Made by a program: the position numbers and the translations under genes. This document shows, in pieces, positions 63,129 through 64,000 of a stretch of 64,000 nucleotides of DNA. The notes beneath the pieces are model-generated. The model was not told the origin of the DNA and did no database searches. It was given only the letters and a program-made list of their open reading frames with translations. Within the stretch, counting starts at the first letter, position 1; the number at the start of each line of letters is the position of its first letter. Origin of the DNA: Gadus chalcogrammus (lineage: Eukaryota > Chordata > Actinopteri > Gadiformes > Gadidae); NCBI RefSeq assembly GCF_026213295.1, contig NC_079424.1:11116650-11180649 (forward strand), written 5' to 3'.

Positions 63129-64000
63129 TACGGAGGAAGCAATATTTAGGCAATACCGATGTTTCTAATTGATATCTGTAGACGGCATGACAATGGTTGA
63201 CATTACTGGCTGGTATTAACTCATTAATATTGCAGGGAAGAAAACAGATTAATCAATTGTCTATGTGCTCCCATGCAGCTATGTTTGTTTTGAAAGTAAT
63301 CAATAGTGATCATGATGGATAAAGACATTCCATATCGGTTCATCCCTACTTGATAGTGATGCTGTGGATCTGGGATTTGATGATATTGGACATTGTGTAT
63401 TCATTAATAAATGAAGTGAATGTTGACCTGTATCTTTTCCCAGTAAAATGTTCTGTTCTGCTTAAGACATCTGCAGTTGAAAAAGTCGAAGAGTCTCGGG
63501 GTGTTGCTAAATGCATGGGATATGGATGCACTGCCGCAGCCAGAGGAATACCAATATCCCTCATGCATAATGCATTTCCCTCACCATAAATAATTATGTC
63601 TAGGATGCTCACAATCCACACAGCCATAGAAGTCTCCTTGTCATTTGATGAAAGTAAAGGAAATTGGGCCATCTTGTAATATAATTGGACTTATCGATGA
63701 GCTGGCAAAAAGAAAGCAGAGATTGTGTTCCGGCTCTCCGGCGCCCATGGGCTGCAACAGGCCTGTAGAGGCCCTGTTCACGAGGCAGGTACTGCGCTTT
63801 TCTCTGGTATTCTCTGAACACAAACAAACCATTTGACATGTAAAACACTATGCACACACACGCACCAGACCTAGGGCTACGGCTGAACGAGGAACATTAA
63901 GAATAACAAAGTTGACTTGCAGGACAAAACCAACCTGCGAAGGGGTGGGTTAGATCAGCCACCAGATGGACGTTTTGCATGAGGTCAGACGGAGGGGGTC
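63129..64000. other. Sequence after the Rieske gene; no gene identified
   Basis: A short open stretch at 63645-63836 contains a donor-like CAG|gtactg near 63788, but I recognise no protein family in it. Otherwise AT-rich. Confidence 0.3.

Noticed and set aside
63645..63836. 63-residue frame at the right edge with a donor-like site
   Set aside because: Cannot be placed in any family; too little context at the window edge.

Overview
The window is vertebrate nuclear DNA, almost certainly a ray-finned (teleost) fish. Its genes are split by GT-AG introns and encode vertebrate proteins. The gaps carry fish-type repeats: a BEL/Pao LTR element, LINE tails ending in TTATTA, tRNA-derived SINEs, a MITE and long CA/GT/TC microsatellites. 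The species cannot be named from this. Nothing is prokaryotic, and there is no CRISPR array or operon.

Layout: 1-6607 is a minus-strand BEL/Pao retrotransposon with an unbroken 1983-codon polyprotein and identical visible LTR segments. 7143-12348 (+) is a six-exon retinol-dehydrogenase-like SDR gene whose third intron is loaded with LINE remains. 13356-14073 (-) is a motilin-type prohormone gene with a decayed copy of its last coding exon in the upstream intron. 15724-20015 (+) is nop56 (12 coding exons); eight of its eleven introns contain a recognisable box C/D or H/ACA snoRNA. 21305-34263 (-) is ubap2 (26 coding exons), 38626-44022 (-) dcaf12, 47639-50751 (-) ubap1, 53410-56043 (+) ube2r2, 59449-59990 (-) nudt2, and 61731-63128 (+) a Rieske-domain gene like RFESD.

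The right two thirds match the human 9p13.3 gene group (UBE2R2, UBAP2, DCAF12, UBAP1, NUDT2), but ube2r2 lies between ubap1 and nudt2. Several of these genes serve the ubiquitin system: an E2 (ube2r2), a CRL4 substrate receptor (dcaf12), an ESCRT-I ubiquitin sensor (ubap1) and a UBA-domain RNA-granule protein (ubap2). They are separate transcription units; shared function follows from ancestral linkage, not from an operon.

The most interesting points are the snoRNA content of nop56 and two suspected one-base homopolymer errors. The nop56 set includes a SNORD86-like RNA in intron 8, the candidate autoregulatory switch, and two SNORD110-type copies. The suspected extra bases are one G in a dcaf12 exon and one A at a ubap2 exon end; each disturbs an otherwise conserved reading frame. 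Exon coordinates were derived by hand from splice signals, reading phase and remembered protein families, and were not tested against transcripts.
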